Of a stretch of 64,000 nucleotides of DNA, positions 1-13,100 are shown piece by piece; the first letter of the stretch is position 1; each line of letters begins with the position of its first letter. The DNA comes from Rhynochetos jubatus (taxonomy: Eukaryota > Chordata > Aves > Eurypygiformes > Rhynochetidae), in contig CM050666.1 of assembly GCA_027574665.1 (NCBI GenBank), positions 2,852,001-2,916,000 on the forward strand, read 5' to 3'. A program made the translations under genes and the position numbers. The notes under the pieces were generated by a model. That model was not told where the DNA came from and did not search any database. It was given only the letters and a program-made list of their open reading frames with translations.

Positions 1-785
1 CTCCTACAGTATGTGTTTGGAATTAAAAGATACAAACCGTTATTCCCACTCGGCGTGAATGCGTACAAGTCTGCCTAACCCCGTTTATGGCTTGACAAGG
101 GCCAATATGTGCTGCTGCCTCACTTCTTGGAGTTTTGAATGGGCATAAACCAACACCCGTATAGGCAGCACATGTAGAGACAAAGACCCCCAGCTACCAG
201 GCCCCACAGGTCCCACCTTGCTGCCAGTTAAATACAGGCCTCAACGTTTTCTCATGAGAGGGGTCCCGTCACCCTTGCTCGATCTCTAAACCCTTAGGGT
301 GGTTTGTGTTTTGTTCCAAGGTCCCACCCTCTACACTGATTCTGGGGCCCTTCTGGAGCAGGTCAGCAGGACATCAGCCCAGACAGAGTCCCAGGGCCAT
401 CAGCCTGGGTACCACTCCACCAGGCAACAGAGAGGACTGCCACGGTTTGGTTCTGTCTTCCCAGCCTAGTTCTTCAACTCTACCCTTGCAGGTCCCAGGG
501 CCTTCCTGCAGCATTCCCCCACATCGTGTTACACATGCAAAACCACTGCAAGATGCAAGCCAGACCTCTCTTTACTTTGAATAAATTATACAAATACTAC
601 TTTGAAATACCTTTAACACTTTCGCTGAAGTCTGTCAGGCTTTGAGGGGGCATCTGGGGCCCAGAGGAGCCTGAGCACCTTTCAATACAAGCCAAGATTC
701 CCAGTTACAACTTATATCAGCTTTCGTTTGCTAGAACATCCCATTTTCAGCCCAGTGAAAGCTGTTCCACCTGCGAGAACCTCAC
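1..785. other. MTMR3 intron (left edge)
   Basis: This is intronic sequence downstream of the exon ending at 786. The next expected MTMR3 exon (starting with the His-Gln-Ser region after the split Arg codon) is not found here. No repeat family was recognised. Confidence 0.7.
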
Positions 786-899
786 CTGTACACAACAGCA
801 GGGATACGCTTCCAGGACCGAAAGCTGGCCACACTCTCTAGCTCTTTATCCGTGATCCAGGCGGGAACGATGATTTCCTGGGGGTAACTGCCACAGAGC
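786..899 (-). CDS. MTMR3: MTMR3 coding exon 7 in window (start of phosphatase domain)
   Basis: This 114-nt exon encodes LCGSYPQEIIVPAWITDKEL followed by ESVASFRSWKRIPAVVY, a block typical of the MTMR3/MTMR4 phosphatase domain N-terminus. Read on the minus strand it begins after a ctcacag acceptor. It starts with one base that completes the Lys codon from the previous exon, and it ends with AG before a GTGAGG donor, so an Arg codon is split into the next exon to the left, outside the window. The segment is about residues 187-224 of a protein that is about 1,200 residues in mammals. The catalytic CSDGWDRT-type loop is farther left and not present. MTMR3 rather than MTMR4 is judged from the upstream exons. 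Confidence 0.95.
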
Positions 900-2429
900 C
901 TGTGAGAAAAGTGGTGCAGAGGGTTGAACGTGATACAGAGCAGTTACACACGTCCCAGACAACACACACAAATGAGCAGCACAAGCAACCTGACGACAGC
1001 TGTTCATCTCCACAAACTGCCATTTCGTTAATCCCCGTTTCTTTCCTGTTAATAAACTCCTCCTTCACATATACAAAAAGTCCTGTGAACACTGAGATGC
1101 ACAAACGCATTTCAGCATTTGAAGAGTCAAGCTGGTGCTTTCTCAGGAAATTCACATGTAGGTGATTTTTAACTCCGGCTATTGAAATAAACTGGACCAC
1201 AGAAGAGGAATTCCACGTCTCTCCATGCCGAAGAAACAGCTGCCCAATTTCTGGGTCACAAAGCACAGAAACAGAGCCTCCTGGGCTACTGGATTCAAGA
1301 CAGAAAACTTGTGTAAGTGTGGGAAAAGTACACTGGCTAATCACGCCTCGCTGATGGCAGGATCCGACTGCACCGGCTTGCGTTTGACTGGCTGACCGGA
1401 ACTTTCTTCTGCTAGGTGCATCTCCTCCTCCACGATTTAACTACTAAAGCCACGACTGCCAAGGGGAACAGTGCACTGACTGCAATACCCTGCTGAACCA
1501 TGAACTAGCTCATCCGCTTAGAGAAGAGACACACGTTTACTGCACAAGGAGGACAGACAGGAACATGTGTCTAAGACTGTTCTATTCAGAAAAATGTATC
1601 GATCACCCAGAAAAAACGCTCCTCTCAAGTGCTGGCCACAAAGGAAAGGAGTCATTTGTGTCATTCTGCTACCATATGACATGTAATGTTTTCTAACTTT
1701 TGCTTTAGTATTACATATATGTAAGGGTCAGCTATTATTTCTTCCCTAGGTTTTCAGAGGCCAAGACAGATTCTTCCTGCAGTGCCACCAACCACCAGCT
1801 GCAAGACATTACCCTGCAAAGACAGAGCAATGAAACATGCCTCCTCACAAAGTGTTCCTGCTGGGTTTGCTCTGAACTGGATTAGGGATCAGCCGGTACA
1901 CTCCGTCCTTTCACCCACAAGTGGAGAACACCTTGCTCTGCTCCAGCAGCCAGAGAAAAGGACAATCAACTGTGTTTTCAGGGTCACAGGAAGTGTTTTC
2001 TCTTATTTTCAGGATCTACAAGCTTAACTCTTCCAAATCAAGTTTGTAGGTATTTTTTTAAATACAAGTCTCAGTTATAAGTTAGAGAATCAGACTCAAT
2101 AAAAAATGTGGTTAAAAAGTTCAGTCAAACCCCACTCTTTGCTCACTTAAGGCATCCCTTTCCTCCATTGGAATCCTTATTCTCCAAGTCATCCTCCAGC
2201 AAGCACATCAAAATCTGGTATTTCTAAGCCTACAAAAATTGTAGCAGCTAATAAAATATTAAACAATACTTTAAAAGCACATTTTTTCCTATGAAACTAC
2301 AAAAAATAGTAATTCTAATTGTCCCTTATTAGAACTGTTGAATTTGGAAAAAGTTCCAGTAATCTGCTGTAACAGAACTGGTGTTTTGAGATGCCATTTG
2401 GCTTTGCATCAGCAGCCCACGTAACTTAC
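900..2429. other. MTMR3 intron
   Basis: Intron between the exons at 786-899 and 2430-2526. The 168-codon minus-strand open frame from 1344 runs into the exon in the wrong frame and is not coding. Nothing else was recognised. Confidence 0.8.
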
Positions 2430-2526
2430 TTGTACTTTTCATTGATGTTGGAAATCCTCCAGGCATTGTTCATATCAAAACCCATCCGCTCCACTTCATT
2501 TTTAAACCTTGAAGTTACATGTTCTC
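2430..2526 (-). CDS. MTMR3: MTMR3 coding exon 6 in window
   Basis: A 97-nt exon encodes EHVTSRFKNEVERMGFDMNN and then AWRISNINEKY, the linker between the PH-GRAM domain and the phosphatase core of MTMR3. On the minus strand the acceptor reads acccag and the donor is GTAAGT. It opens with GA, completing a Gly codon begun in the preceding exon, and closes with AA, completing a Lys codon in the next. The AWRIS-NxNxxYxLCxSYP signature spanning this junction is shared by active and inactive myotubularins. No stop, frameshift or unusual substitution is visible. Confidence 0.95.
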
Positions 2527-4505
2527 CTGGGTATCAAAAGCAGAGAGAGAAAATAAATGTGAAATAAGAAGTAAGACTCCTACCTTTCAAAATAGTTAGA
2601 GACAAACACCACTGCACTCATTAAAAACTGAGAAGGAAGGAACAGTCCAAACCCACCATCTACATTTCTCAGCCCTATTTTGAAAATCCGTATCAGCACC
2701 ATAGCTTGTACGGATGGCTCACCCTGGTCAACCCTCCAGCAATGCCAAGGCCCATCTTCTGCTCTGAAATAACCCGTTTCTGTAAACTCATTTAAGAAAC
2801 AGTAATGCCTGGACTAGAACAGACTGGAATCAAGCACATCAGCCGAAGAACTTAGATCCATCAGCAGCCTCAGTGGGAAAACACTAGCAGTTTCATTTTC
2901 TGATGCTCGGAAGGATTTTGTATCAATGGGAAGAACGTGAAGCTCTGGCCTGATGGGTACATGAAGGGGTAGTGCACGGAACGGGGCCGGAAACTTGGGC
3001 AATCTCCATTCACTATGCTGTTTCAGCCACAAGCTTCCTGTAGGACTGTAGGCAAGCCCTGTCATTCAGCCTGCACCTCAGTCTGCCACCTGAGACATTA
3101 TTCCTCCATGAGCCACGTGGTGATAGGACGATAAAATGCAGGAATGACTGTTGGACACAAATATCAGTCCCAAGATCCTCACAGATTCCTGGATTAATAT
3201 ATTAAAGGAACTGAAATGATAGCTAATATAAGAGAAATACAGTAAATGTAGAGAAAGAGGTAAATTAAGAATAAAGCTAGCTGCCTAACTACAGGACTTA
3301 ATTAACTGTGAAAGCAAGGCTGTAACGTTATTCATTCCTACAGGTCAGATCATAGACCGAAAATAGTACTTTGCAAATCCAGACCTGTTTTACAGTATGG
3401 ACAATGTGCAAAAGAGCTGCAGAACGAGATTATTTTTCTTACGCTTTTTGAATGACACCGCGTGCAAACGGAGAATATTCGCTCTTCATGGCACGCGGTG
3501 GTAAAACCTACGGACCTGACTGTCCTTCACCATGTGTTCCCCTTCCATCGTGTCACTGGCACAACAGTACCATAAAAGAAATAGTTCTGCCTCCCGCACC
3601 GTGCATTCCCTGCAGAAGGCTGGCCTCAGTATCCCACAGGAACCGCAGTTCTGCTCTACCTTCCCTATCACCAGATCAGGCACCGGCCAACGATTTCCTG
3701 CTTCTCACAGGAACTCTGCGTGCGCCTGAATTTATTCTCTTCCAGCCAGCCCCGCAAGCAGATCAGCTGCTGGAGCCCCTGCTTTACAGGGGCTGGATGG
3801 CTCCGTGGAGATGGCAGCTCTGTGAGGAGCCCTTTGATCCGCTGTCAAGTGCGGAGGTGAAACTGGGCCGATGTATTCCAGCCAGACAACCACCTCTGTC
3901 ATGTTGCTCCTTAGCGGTGACTTTTTTCTTTAAAAAACCAACACTTCTATTGGAACAGCGGGACGCCTTGCAGCACTGAGGATGGGCTTCATCATCAGCT
4001 GCTTTGAGGAATGGTCATTAAAACTTGTGATACATCCTTAAGGATTTTTCTGGCTAGCAAATGAGAATACTGAAAATATCCCCAGCCATCGATGTTGCAT
4101 AATGTCAGCGGGTTTTAAAAGAAACACATAAAACTACATGAAAATTTAATATTCTGTTTGATTTCTCCCTCTTAATTTTTCAGCTACAGTGCGTGTCATG
4201 AAATCACACATTTTCCTTTGAGAAATGAAACCCTAGCCTTAACATCTGTCCATTCCTCCCGAAACGCTGCTACTTTTAAGAGACATTTTGAGCCAAAACA
4301 GATAATGTTTTTGAAGCAACCCAATCAACTCTCTAAACCAGAGAAAAAGCAAGCTATACACACTGTGGACTTCTGACTATAAAAGCTGATCTCATGAGCC
4401 ACAGTTCAATATCTGAACTTGTTTATAGCTTTTTTGGAAAGTTCTGGATTTCAGCAGACAGGCTGTCAATGCACCTGTGACGATCCCCCGAGTGGTTCCG
4501 CATAC
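2527..4505. other. MTMR3 intron with a GC- and CpG-richer patch
   Basis: Intron. A patch at about 3450-3980 is richer in G+C and CpG than its surroundings and carries a 175-codon plus-strand open frame of unknown meaning. A 10-bp inverted repeat, CACCGCGTGC (3456-3465) and GCACGCGGTG (3491-3500), lies at its start. Confidence 0.75.
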
Positions 4506-4672
4506 CTGGCCGACACAGATCCCCATGCTGTTCCTTTTCACTAGCATACACCTCCATACACCACGCATGATAGGCAAACGAGAAAAGGTCTTCTATCTTC
4601 GAAGGAGGGCGGATGGCATTGTTCAGCCGCTTAAGCCAATCTTGACACTGCTCAAAAGTAGAAAACTGACAC
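4506..4672 (-). CDS. MTMR3: MTMR3 coding exon 5 in window (C-terminal PH-GRAM)
   Basis: This 167-nt exon encodes CQFSTFEQCQDWLKRLNNAI followed by a stretch containing IEDLFSFAYHAWCMEVYASE. It is the end of the PH-GRAM lipid-binding domain, with the amphipathic helix (QCQDWLKRLNNAI) that packs on the GRAM barrel. It carries the residues that best separate MTMR3 from its paralogue MTMR4 (IRPPSKIEDLFSFAYHAWCMEVYASEKEQ, quoted here only by its start and end). The acceptor is gggacag and the donor is GTATG; the phases (Arg codon at the start, Gly codon at the end) match the neighbours. Antisense open frames over this exon are shadows. Confidence 0.97.
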
Positions 4673-7053
4673 CTGTCCCAGAAACAAACGTTTATCAATT
4701 AATTGTCAGTAAAAGACGCTGGACTATAGGGTCTGACAGACCGACTATGAGAGCAGCGGTGAAAGCAGAAAGCGAGAGCGAACATCTTACCGATAACTTA
4801 GTTCTGCTTCTGTGTATATCCTAACGCGTGGTACAAATGAAATCTCTGCATATTAGTAAAGAAATGTACGCTTAGGAAGTCCAAACAAACCGTGAGCAGG
4901 AAAGCAATGTTCTGTGACTGAATAAACCAGCGCTATGCCCCACCAGCCACGGATGAGGGAGACGTTATTCACAGGTTTACTACTAAACAAGGACAGTATC
5001 ACCGAGTTCAGCTTCCACACAATCACAGACAGGAATGCATTCCAGTGACTAGCTGACTGGTGATCTCAGGTGGAAACGTACAAAACCATCACATACATCA
5101 TAATCGAGGCACTGCATTCCCATAAACAGAACACATTTTTCATCAGACCTAAGCAAAGTATCCATTTGATTAATAGACTTAATGTGAGAGTAATGAGGAC
5201 AAACTCCACCATCTGAAATCTTACCTTACTCCCCTATCTTGCATGCTAAGATTCTCTTTCTGGCCTTGGTGGGAAGCACAAACAATGTTTTTGAAACCAA
5301 GCTTTGCCTGACATTACAGACTGAAAGCAACAACTGGCGAGAATATTCCCTGCACAGGAGGAACTAACCTTCAAAGCAGAATATTAAAATTACATTAGCT
5401 TGGTTTTTTTCAAAGAGGATTCCTGGGCCCTTTAGAATAAAACAGTGGAAATAAGATCAGTGATTTATTTTGTTCTGACAGATTTCTTCAGGATTTTATA
5501 GTTATAAAATATTTAGCATGTATTTACATTCAGTTCAGCCTGTCTTCTACTGCATTCGCGGTTAATGATAGCACCTGCATTCTCTAAGGGCAGGATTTAT
5601 TACCCCTGCCTGCAAATATCTAAAAGTCAGTCAGTGGAAGGAAAAGGACACGTCCAACTCATGAAACCTGTCTAAATACCTGCAAGGAACTGCAGCCTGG
5701 AGGTGTTTATTTCCCACAACTGACTATAAAGCAAGCTGAGACTACTAGCTTAGACTAGATAATTCTGTTAAATATCCATAGTTGGACAAGATACAGCTCA
5801 CCCTAAAGACTCCATCTTCTTTCTACATTCTTTTCAAGCCAATGTTGCAAAGAACAAGTGCTATCTTCACTTAAGCCCTATTATTCAAAACACCAATGAC
5901 TTTCATGAGAAAGAACAGGAACATCTTCTAAACCCTGTTCCTCAGCCCCATAGTTCATGATCTTCCACCAGGCAGTGTCACCAGCTACTGACTCCGAGAT
6001 GCAGTTTTGAAGGGAAATTCATAAGGAAGGGGATAAATACAAATAATTTGTATTCATTCTACAATTAAAGAGAAATAACAAATTAATGTAGAGAGGAAGG
6101 GTGACTTTTTTAAATGTCAAGAGCTACAAGCTAAGAGGAAGTTAAATATTTAATTCAAATTAAACTAAATATTACTTCTAAAGTAAAATCAGTCCTCATC
6201 AAAATACAGCATTTCAGGAAGCAGCTGGCCTGTTAAACATTCTGAGTGCTCCGATATGACTGGGGCTCATTTCATTATACAAAAGGTACTGCCAGCAAAC
6301 ATTTAATCAAAAAGAAATGTTCCTTTCTTGTTAATTAAAGTTTATAGATCAAAATTAATTTCTGCAGCAGAAAAGTAGGAAATAGCTGCAGCTCAGGCTC
6401 AGTATCTGAGAGACTCCTGGGGCAGACTGAAGGACAGACACCAGTAAATACCCCCTTCTACACAACACTGTCTACTGGGTTACAGAAGGGGTTGCAGACC
6501 TGGCTTTACCTTATTCCCTCACCTTCCTTCCCCATCAGCTACTGTGTGTGAAGGAGAGCAACGGCACCCTCTCAGCTGCTGGACATGCAGGAAGGCTGAT
6601 GCTATCCAGACTGAAGGCTTCCCCTAGAACCGCACAACCCACAGCCCTCCAAACCCCAAAGCTCGAGTAAACACTTTTCCAAGCAGCGTGTGCTTAAGCG
6701 GTTTTATCTGGTTCTGCATAACTAATTGAATCAATACATTATAACTAATTGTAAGGCAGGGAAAACGCAGTGAGACTAAAATTAATTTCAGAATAAAATC
6801 AAGATCAGCCACTTAGGCTCAGACCAAGGTTCGCTATTACACTGTATCACAGCAAGCTAAAATGCAGACCATCTTGCTCCTATTCTCTTTACAAAAATGG
6901 CCAGCTACCGTATGCAAAATGAGACAAAAGAAAATCATCGGAGGGTAAGCAAGTCCACTAAGTAAGAAAAAAGCACTTCCTTAAAACGGCACAGCTGTCC
7001 CCAGCAGGTGGAAAGCCAAGTCACCCCCCACTGAACATGCAGTCTGTTCATAC
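4673..7053. other. MTMR3 intron
   Basis: AT-rich intron. No exon, RNA gene or known repeat was recognised. Confidence 0.75.
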
Positions 7054-7136
7054 CTTATAACCTTGCAGTCTTTGCAAGTCAAATGAAGCTGAAATATATC
7101 ACGGCACTCAACACTTTCTATGAGCTGCAATGGAAC
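7054..7136 (-). CDS. MTMR3: MTMR3 coding exon 4 in window (PH-GRAM strands)
   Basis: An 83-nt exon encodes VPLQLIESVECRDIFQLHLT followed by CKDCKVI and the first two bases of an Arg codon. It corresponds to central beta strands of the PH-GRAM domain, which in MTMR3 binds phosphoinositides and helps place the enzyme on endosomal or autophagic membranes. The acceptor (aattgcag) and donor (GTATGA) are clear on the minus strand. It starts in phase 0 directly after the Val-Asn end of the previous exon. It is too short to show up as a conventional open reading frame, so it is easily missed. Confidence 0.96.
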
Positions 7137-10100
7137 CTGCAATTAAAAAAGATCGTGTAATTTTATTTCAAACAGCACTAACATTCTAATTTCTTTGCAT
7201 ATCTCACAAGGATTTATTATAGGACAACACAAGATTTATTATAAGACTATGTGGAGCCAAAAAAGAGAGAAAAACCGAAGTATAACTGCTTCAACAGCTC
7301 TGCAGTAGGGTACCACGTACCAGTAGTTTCAGCCCCACTGCTGGATAGTCCAAACCACAAAAGCAGCTGGAAGACTGCAGCACTGGTGACAAATGTGAAG
7401 GCAGGAAAAGCAGCAGAAACCCACAGGCTCCTCTCTCAGGGAAGCATCTTTCTTCTAAGTCCAAATTTAGGGATCTTGGGAATATAATTTTTGCTGGTGG
7501 TGTCAAAAATGAACTGCCAAGCAAGGTCCCCCTTAATAGACTGCTGCAGTCTAGATGCTTGTTCTATGGAAATATCCCATATTTCCTCTTCAGGGAAAAG
7601 CCATTGGGCCTGTTTAGACCAACATTTGTCATCAAAGCAGCCAGATTTAGAGTCATAATGCTGAATAATTCATGTTTACAGGTGTAGTTACATGGACTTA
7701 CGTTTTATGGCACATCTAACTAGCAAAACACGTAAGCACATAAGTACCTTTAAAGATAAGAAGAAACCTCAAGATGAAAATGTTAGTTTTTATTAATATT
7801 TTTGGGCCTTTACCTGAGACAGGCAAACGTACATTATTGTCTTAAATAAAAGTTAGTATTCAACTATCTCAAATAACTGTCTAAATTCCAGAGGATTTAG
7901 CTAATACCTGTAATAAACATGAAGTGTAAATCTGTTTATAGTGAACATTACACAAGGCATCAAAACCTCTGCCATGGAGATCCATCAATACAAAGGCTTC
8001 AGAGAAACTCTCAAACACTTATCTTCTTTGCCATCAGAGGAGCACAACCCAGCAGTTTAAGTTCTGGCTGGCAGCCACGATGTGGCTGCAAGACCCTGCT
8101 CTGCCAGTGCCATTCCATATGACTCTGGGCAAGTCCTTGCAGGTCACCTCCAGTCACGGATTTGGGGTGAGGAATCAAGACAGCTTCTGCTCAGGCTCAA
8201 AGCTTAGAAAGTACCTGACTTCAGTAGAATGAAAGAGATGTCTCAAATACAAACCATGAGAAAACTTAATCTGAGCACGACGATGCCTGGAAAAAGCTAA
8301 TGGTGAATGCGGTGCTCAGGAGTGACCAGAACTCTCATGTCTCCTGGGAGGGCAGGCACACAGCTCACCGCTGCACCTCACGTTTCCCTGCCAAATCCCA
8401 AGTCGGAGGCCAGCGTCCTCTTCTGAATGGACGAGCTCAGATAATTACCCAGAGCTCTCAATCCCCAAGAGCCAACAGGCAGGCACTGTCAATATTCAGC
8501 CTTTCTCCTTGCCCTTGTCAGACCGCAACCAAGCAGCAGTGCGGACTGTCCTCAGCTGGAGAAAGGACGAACCCTCATCTCCCATGACCAGCGAGGCTGG
8601 TACAGGTTATTCTTTGTTCCTTTTGCTGTAACTGGGCCACTAAGGAACAGAAAATCCATGCACAAGGAGATAAGATGGTGCCTGACTCGACAGCCCGGTA
8701 GTTTGGGTACGTAACTAGCAATACGAAGGGGCACGTGAAATGAGGATTCCCTCTATGAGGCAAGCCCCCTCTTTACGATCCTTGAGCTCAAACCGCCTGC
8801 AGTCACCTGCAGAGAATAAGATGCTGACAGACCTAGACAGCGATGTAGCAGAGCATTTAAATGCATTACGGACAAGATCAGATGTGCTGCTGCTATAATT
8901 AATCATTTTATTTTAACTGCTAATTTCTTCCATGCCCTCTCCTACTTGATTCTAGTCTGCAAGGTAGATAAATGGTTTTGATAGCTTTGTCTAACAAATT
9001 AAGGGACTGGAACAGACCTCAAGACTGGATAATGCTCCATTCTTTCCTCCCAACCAGACAGCCTCACATACACCCAAGAAATTTCAATCTACCACAGACT
9101 TACATGGCACCAGTGTGGAAAGTAAGGTACCTTTCCCCAGCTAAATGAGTTAAAAATCCAAAAGACATGCTTTTTCAGTCAAATGCTGCTTTGTCTGTTA
9201 ATAGTCTGTTAATATCTTCTCCCACGTCCATTTAAGCAGTTTCCACCTCGCTCCCTTCTAGGAGTCTGGTCTAGCTCCTCTCCCTCCTGTCCACATTCTA
9301 ATGACATACAAGGTATTCTTCTACTCCTGCATTATTTTTAATTTCCTTCTTTCAAAGTCACTCTTTGTTCTATGCCCTTTCAATCTGCCCCTTGCTCAAC
9401 ATCCATTCTTTTTTCTCTTGACAGTCTACACGCAGCTCACCATCTATTTCCTTAGAATCTGATGGGTTTTTCTTCAGGACAACCTTCATATCAATCTTTT
9501 AATTTTCTTTTCTGGTCATAAAAATCTGCCCTCTGATCCCTTGCATTTGCAATCTCCTTCCCGTCCATTATTCAGTAACAATCTGTAAAATTATCTGCCT
9601 TCATTCCCCGTTCTTTCCCTCTGATAACCTACCATTTGCATTGTTCTGTTTTTCAGGCTGATGCAGGCAGCAAGTCAGACACCCAGTGCAGTTAGCGTGC
9701 TCTTGAAAGAGCCATCCATTCTATTTGCAGGCACTTCACCATATAATAACGGCTATCGAAATAAAGCAGCAGAGAAGCAATCCTTTTTGCTTTTAGAAGA
9801 ATAAACACGCATTGTTATCCAAGGCCAATCATACTGCGTTACGGAGTACTAGAGCATCGTGCTCTTGCAGTATCTGTTTCAACTGTCTCTTCTTTAAAAT
9901 GATCTCACTTAAACAACAACAACATTCAACAACTCAAACTTTTTCTTTTTGAAAAATTTTTAAACGTTATTTTAATTACTGGAACTGTCTTATCTAACAG
10001 CAGGATGAGCTGCATCTAGAGACATAGACCCCTGTGGTTAGAAAAAGCACCTTACGCTTACACTGCTGAAACAACCCACCCCAAGGCTCGATCCCTAAGC

Positions 10101-13100
10101 ACAACACCGAGTAGCATGCAGTGGTCCAGGGCCAGCCCCTTCAGAGTGACCACGCTGTATACTCTGCTCTGACAGTCTTCCCAGGACACCCAGGGGCCTG
10201 GAGCTGTAATTAGTACTTTCTTCTTACCTTCCCAGCTCAGAGCCTGAAATAATGGCAGGGCTGTGTTACAGACTGGTCACTTCAAGTAGCACAAGGCCAA
10301 GGCTACGTGCTGCATGTCCCGAGGCACAGCATAATACGACATATGGAGGAACTGAGGATGCAAGGTCAGCTCAGGTGGTCATCAAGGACCCTCCTAGGTG
10401 GAGGGAGTTGAAACCCCCAGGCACAATCTTGTTCTACAAGGAGGACCTGCAGCAAATTTTGCTTTCCATTACAATTAATTACACTTTGCTTTTGAGGCAA
10501 AACCTATCATTTAGCCCCCCCCCTCTTCTTTCACAATTAACATGCCTTCAACATGAACAATTTGAACATCAGGACCCAAGAACCAAACAAGGACTAGGCT
10601 GCTGTTCAGCGCAGACAGACCCTGTGCTACATAAGTAAGGAAGATCCCAAACCAACCATTTATCCCATTAAAGGCCAAGCAAGGGAAAGCTCATACTTAA
10701 TGCTCACTTAATCACCAAGTCCCCCTTATCTTGCCAGCATGACTTTTTTTTTTTTGGCTGTGTCTAAAATCTGCTGTTTGAAAGAGGTCACATACAAGTC
10801 CGTGGTTTCATAAGCTAGACTAACATTTTAATTCTCCCACAAGCAATTAGCTTACAGGGAGAAAAATGATTAGACAGAAACACTCACCAGCTGCAAAGTT
10901 TGAAATTTGCTTAAGGAAAGCCAATCAATAGAGATGGGCCTGGGAACCAAACTTCCCATGTGCATTGCGGGATCACTGTTGAGTCTGCACTTTTATCCCA
11001 GGGATAAATGTAAGTCAACACTTTTGAATGTCATAATCCCTCCAATTCATGCACGGTCTACTGGATCTTTTGTTTTTGCATTTAAAAAACCATGTTGCTG
11101 TTACAACTGATCAGGGAAATTATCCACAGAAAAGATTTCTGCATGCAGCTGTTTTCTGCGGTGTTGCAATGTGAGCATTACCAGCTTGTAAATGTATTTA
11201 TTTCCAAGCACAGGTGCAGCAAGGGATCTAGCAGCACTACGCTACTTACTGAGGTTGCACAAGCATCGTTCTGACAGCCAGTCTATTGAATCGCAAACAG
11301 GAAAGAGAACAGCGAGGTAAAAACCCCAAAGACCAGCTGGATTCCCTTTCCTTCATGCAGTTGCCTTTTCCAAGGGGCACACAGCTGACATGCACACTGC
11401 TTTCTCTGGAGGGCCGTTTCTACCACGGGAATATCCACCTCCTGCAAGAGGAGGTGCCTGCACAGAACAGCTGCACACTCAGGCACAGGGAATCGATTCG
11501 TTCTGAAAGTACCAATACATATATGTATTTTATATATATTATTAATATATTTCTTATCTATATTTCCAGGTGACAAGGTCATTAGCGTGGTTGGGCTTAG
11601 CAATTCTTATGAAGATCATCCAAAATAATAAAACACCCAAGTGCTAACATTAGTAAACATCTACACATTTTTAGAAACATCTTACAGGTGTTTTCTGAAC
11701 AGCTTTAATGGTATGAAAACAGTAGGAAAGAATCAAGATGAACTCAATCAAAATGGCTCAGTGAAGATTTAATTTAGAAAATCATCATCTGATCAATAAT
11801 TCTGATCAACAATAACCAAAGTGATAATTACTCCCAAGTTTAACAATTGGTTCCTAATTATTCCAAGTATGTTTTATTCTCAAAGCTATTCCAACTCCTG
11901 TCTGCCTTGGATTCCAGTCAAGTTCATACTGTGTTATCAGTGATGCTCATATAAGGCTAGAGCAGAATATAGATGATTCCTCTCTACCTCACACACTATC
12001 TAATTGAATCTTGCCGGTTAATGACGACACAGGAAGCAGGACTAAATGTTAGGGACCTCAGAGTGAAAGAGCAAAATACTGGCTGTCAAAGTCAGGGAAG
12101 CAAAGTTAACATGGTAATATTGACAAACTCCCATGATTTCTTTCCTGAACACACAGAATATTATTCAAAAGAACACCAACTCCTGTTAATGTTCAAAATT
12201 ACTGAATTGGAAGTTCTTAAAAGTTAATACCCCCAATTATGCTCAGGACAGATATGACAGGAAGTTCAGAACATGTATTGGTGAATTCTCTAATAAAGTC
12301 ACTATCATTTCCCGACATTCCTTGAGACAAACTCTTGACTGCTAGGGCCACTCTTGTTTCTCTTGTCTCAGCTCCATGGTTTTAAATATTCAGTCCTCTG
12401 CTTTGTCAATTCTAGCTGCCAATTTCATATAACATTCAGACTCTGAATTAAAAAAAAAAAAAAATCAAACAATAGGTAATACAACATAGAGTACAGCAGG
12501 CCCCTTGGCAGAATTCAGCCCTAGAATTCATGTTTGTATGGCACAGCAGCAAAGGAATCCTATAAAACATCCCTCAGAATGCATCTCTGTTGCCATCAGC
12601 ACGCCGAACTGCATCTGGCTGGTCTGCACTTGAGGCATTGCAGCACCTAGCTGGCCTTGGGTGACCATTCCAACACATGGCGGCACTGACAGCCTCTTGT
12701 GTGTTGAGCTATACTTCAGGACTGACTGCAGAGCAAGAGAAAAGGAGAGTTGCACTGCCTCTGCATACACACATGCTTGTAACACCGCCTTGGTATGGTC
12801 AGCAGCAGGAGATAACCACGCTTACATTTCCAATTACATTTTGGTCAAATATTTTTGCCATCATTTTGAGTAACTGCCATGTTCAGAAATATCTTTACTT
12901 GCCAAAAAGCCCACATCATGACAACTTTTAGCACTTTAATGCTGTACACAGATGTTCACCAGCCCAGCAGACATGCCTATTCAACCTACTACACTGACAA
13001 TTCCAGAACTAAAAGCGCGTGTAGTGATTAACAATAAAAGACACAGGCACATTTCAAAGTCTGTAGGTAACAGTTACATGATTAGAGACAACATAAACCT

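Noticed and set aside
838-1344. 168-codon minus-strand open frame touching an MTMR3 exon
   Set aside because: It crosses the exon in the wrong frame; the correct exon is 786-899 with clear splice sites.
4477-4824. 115-codon plus-strand open frame
   Set aside because: Mirror image of the MTMR3 exon at 4506-4672 and its flank.
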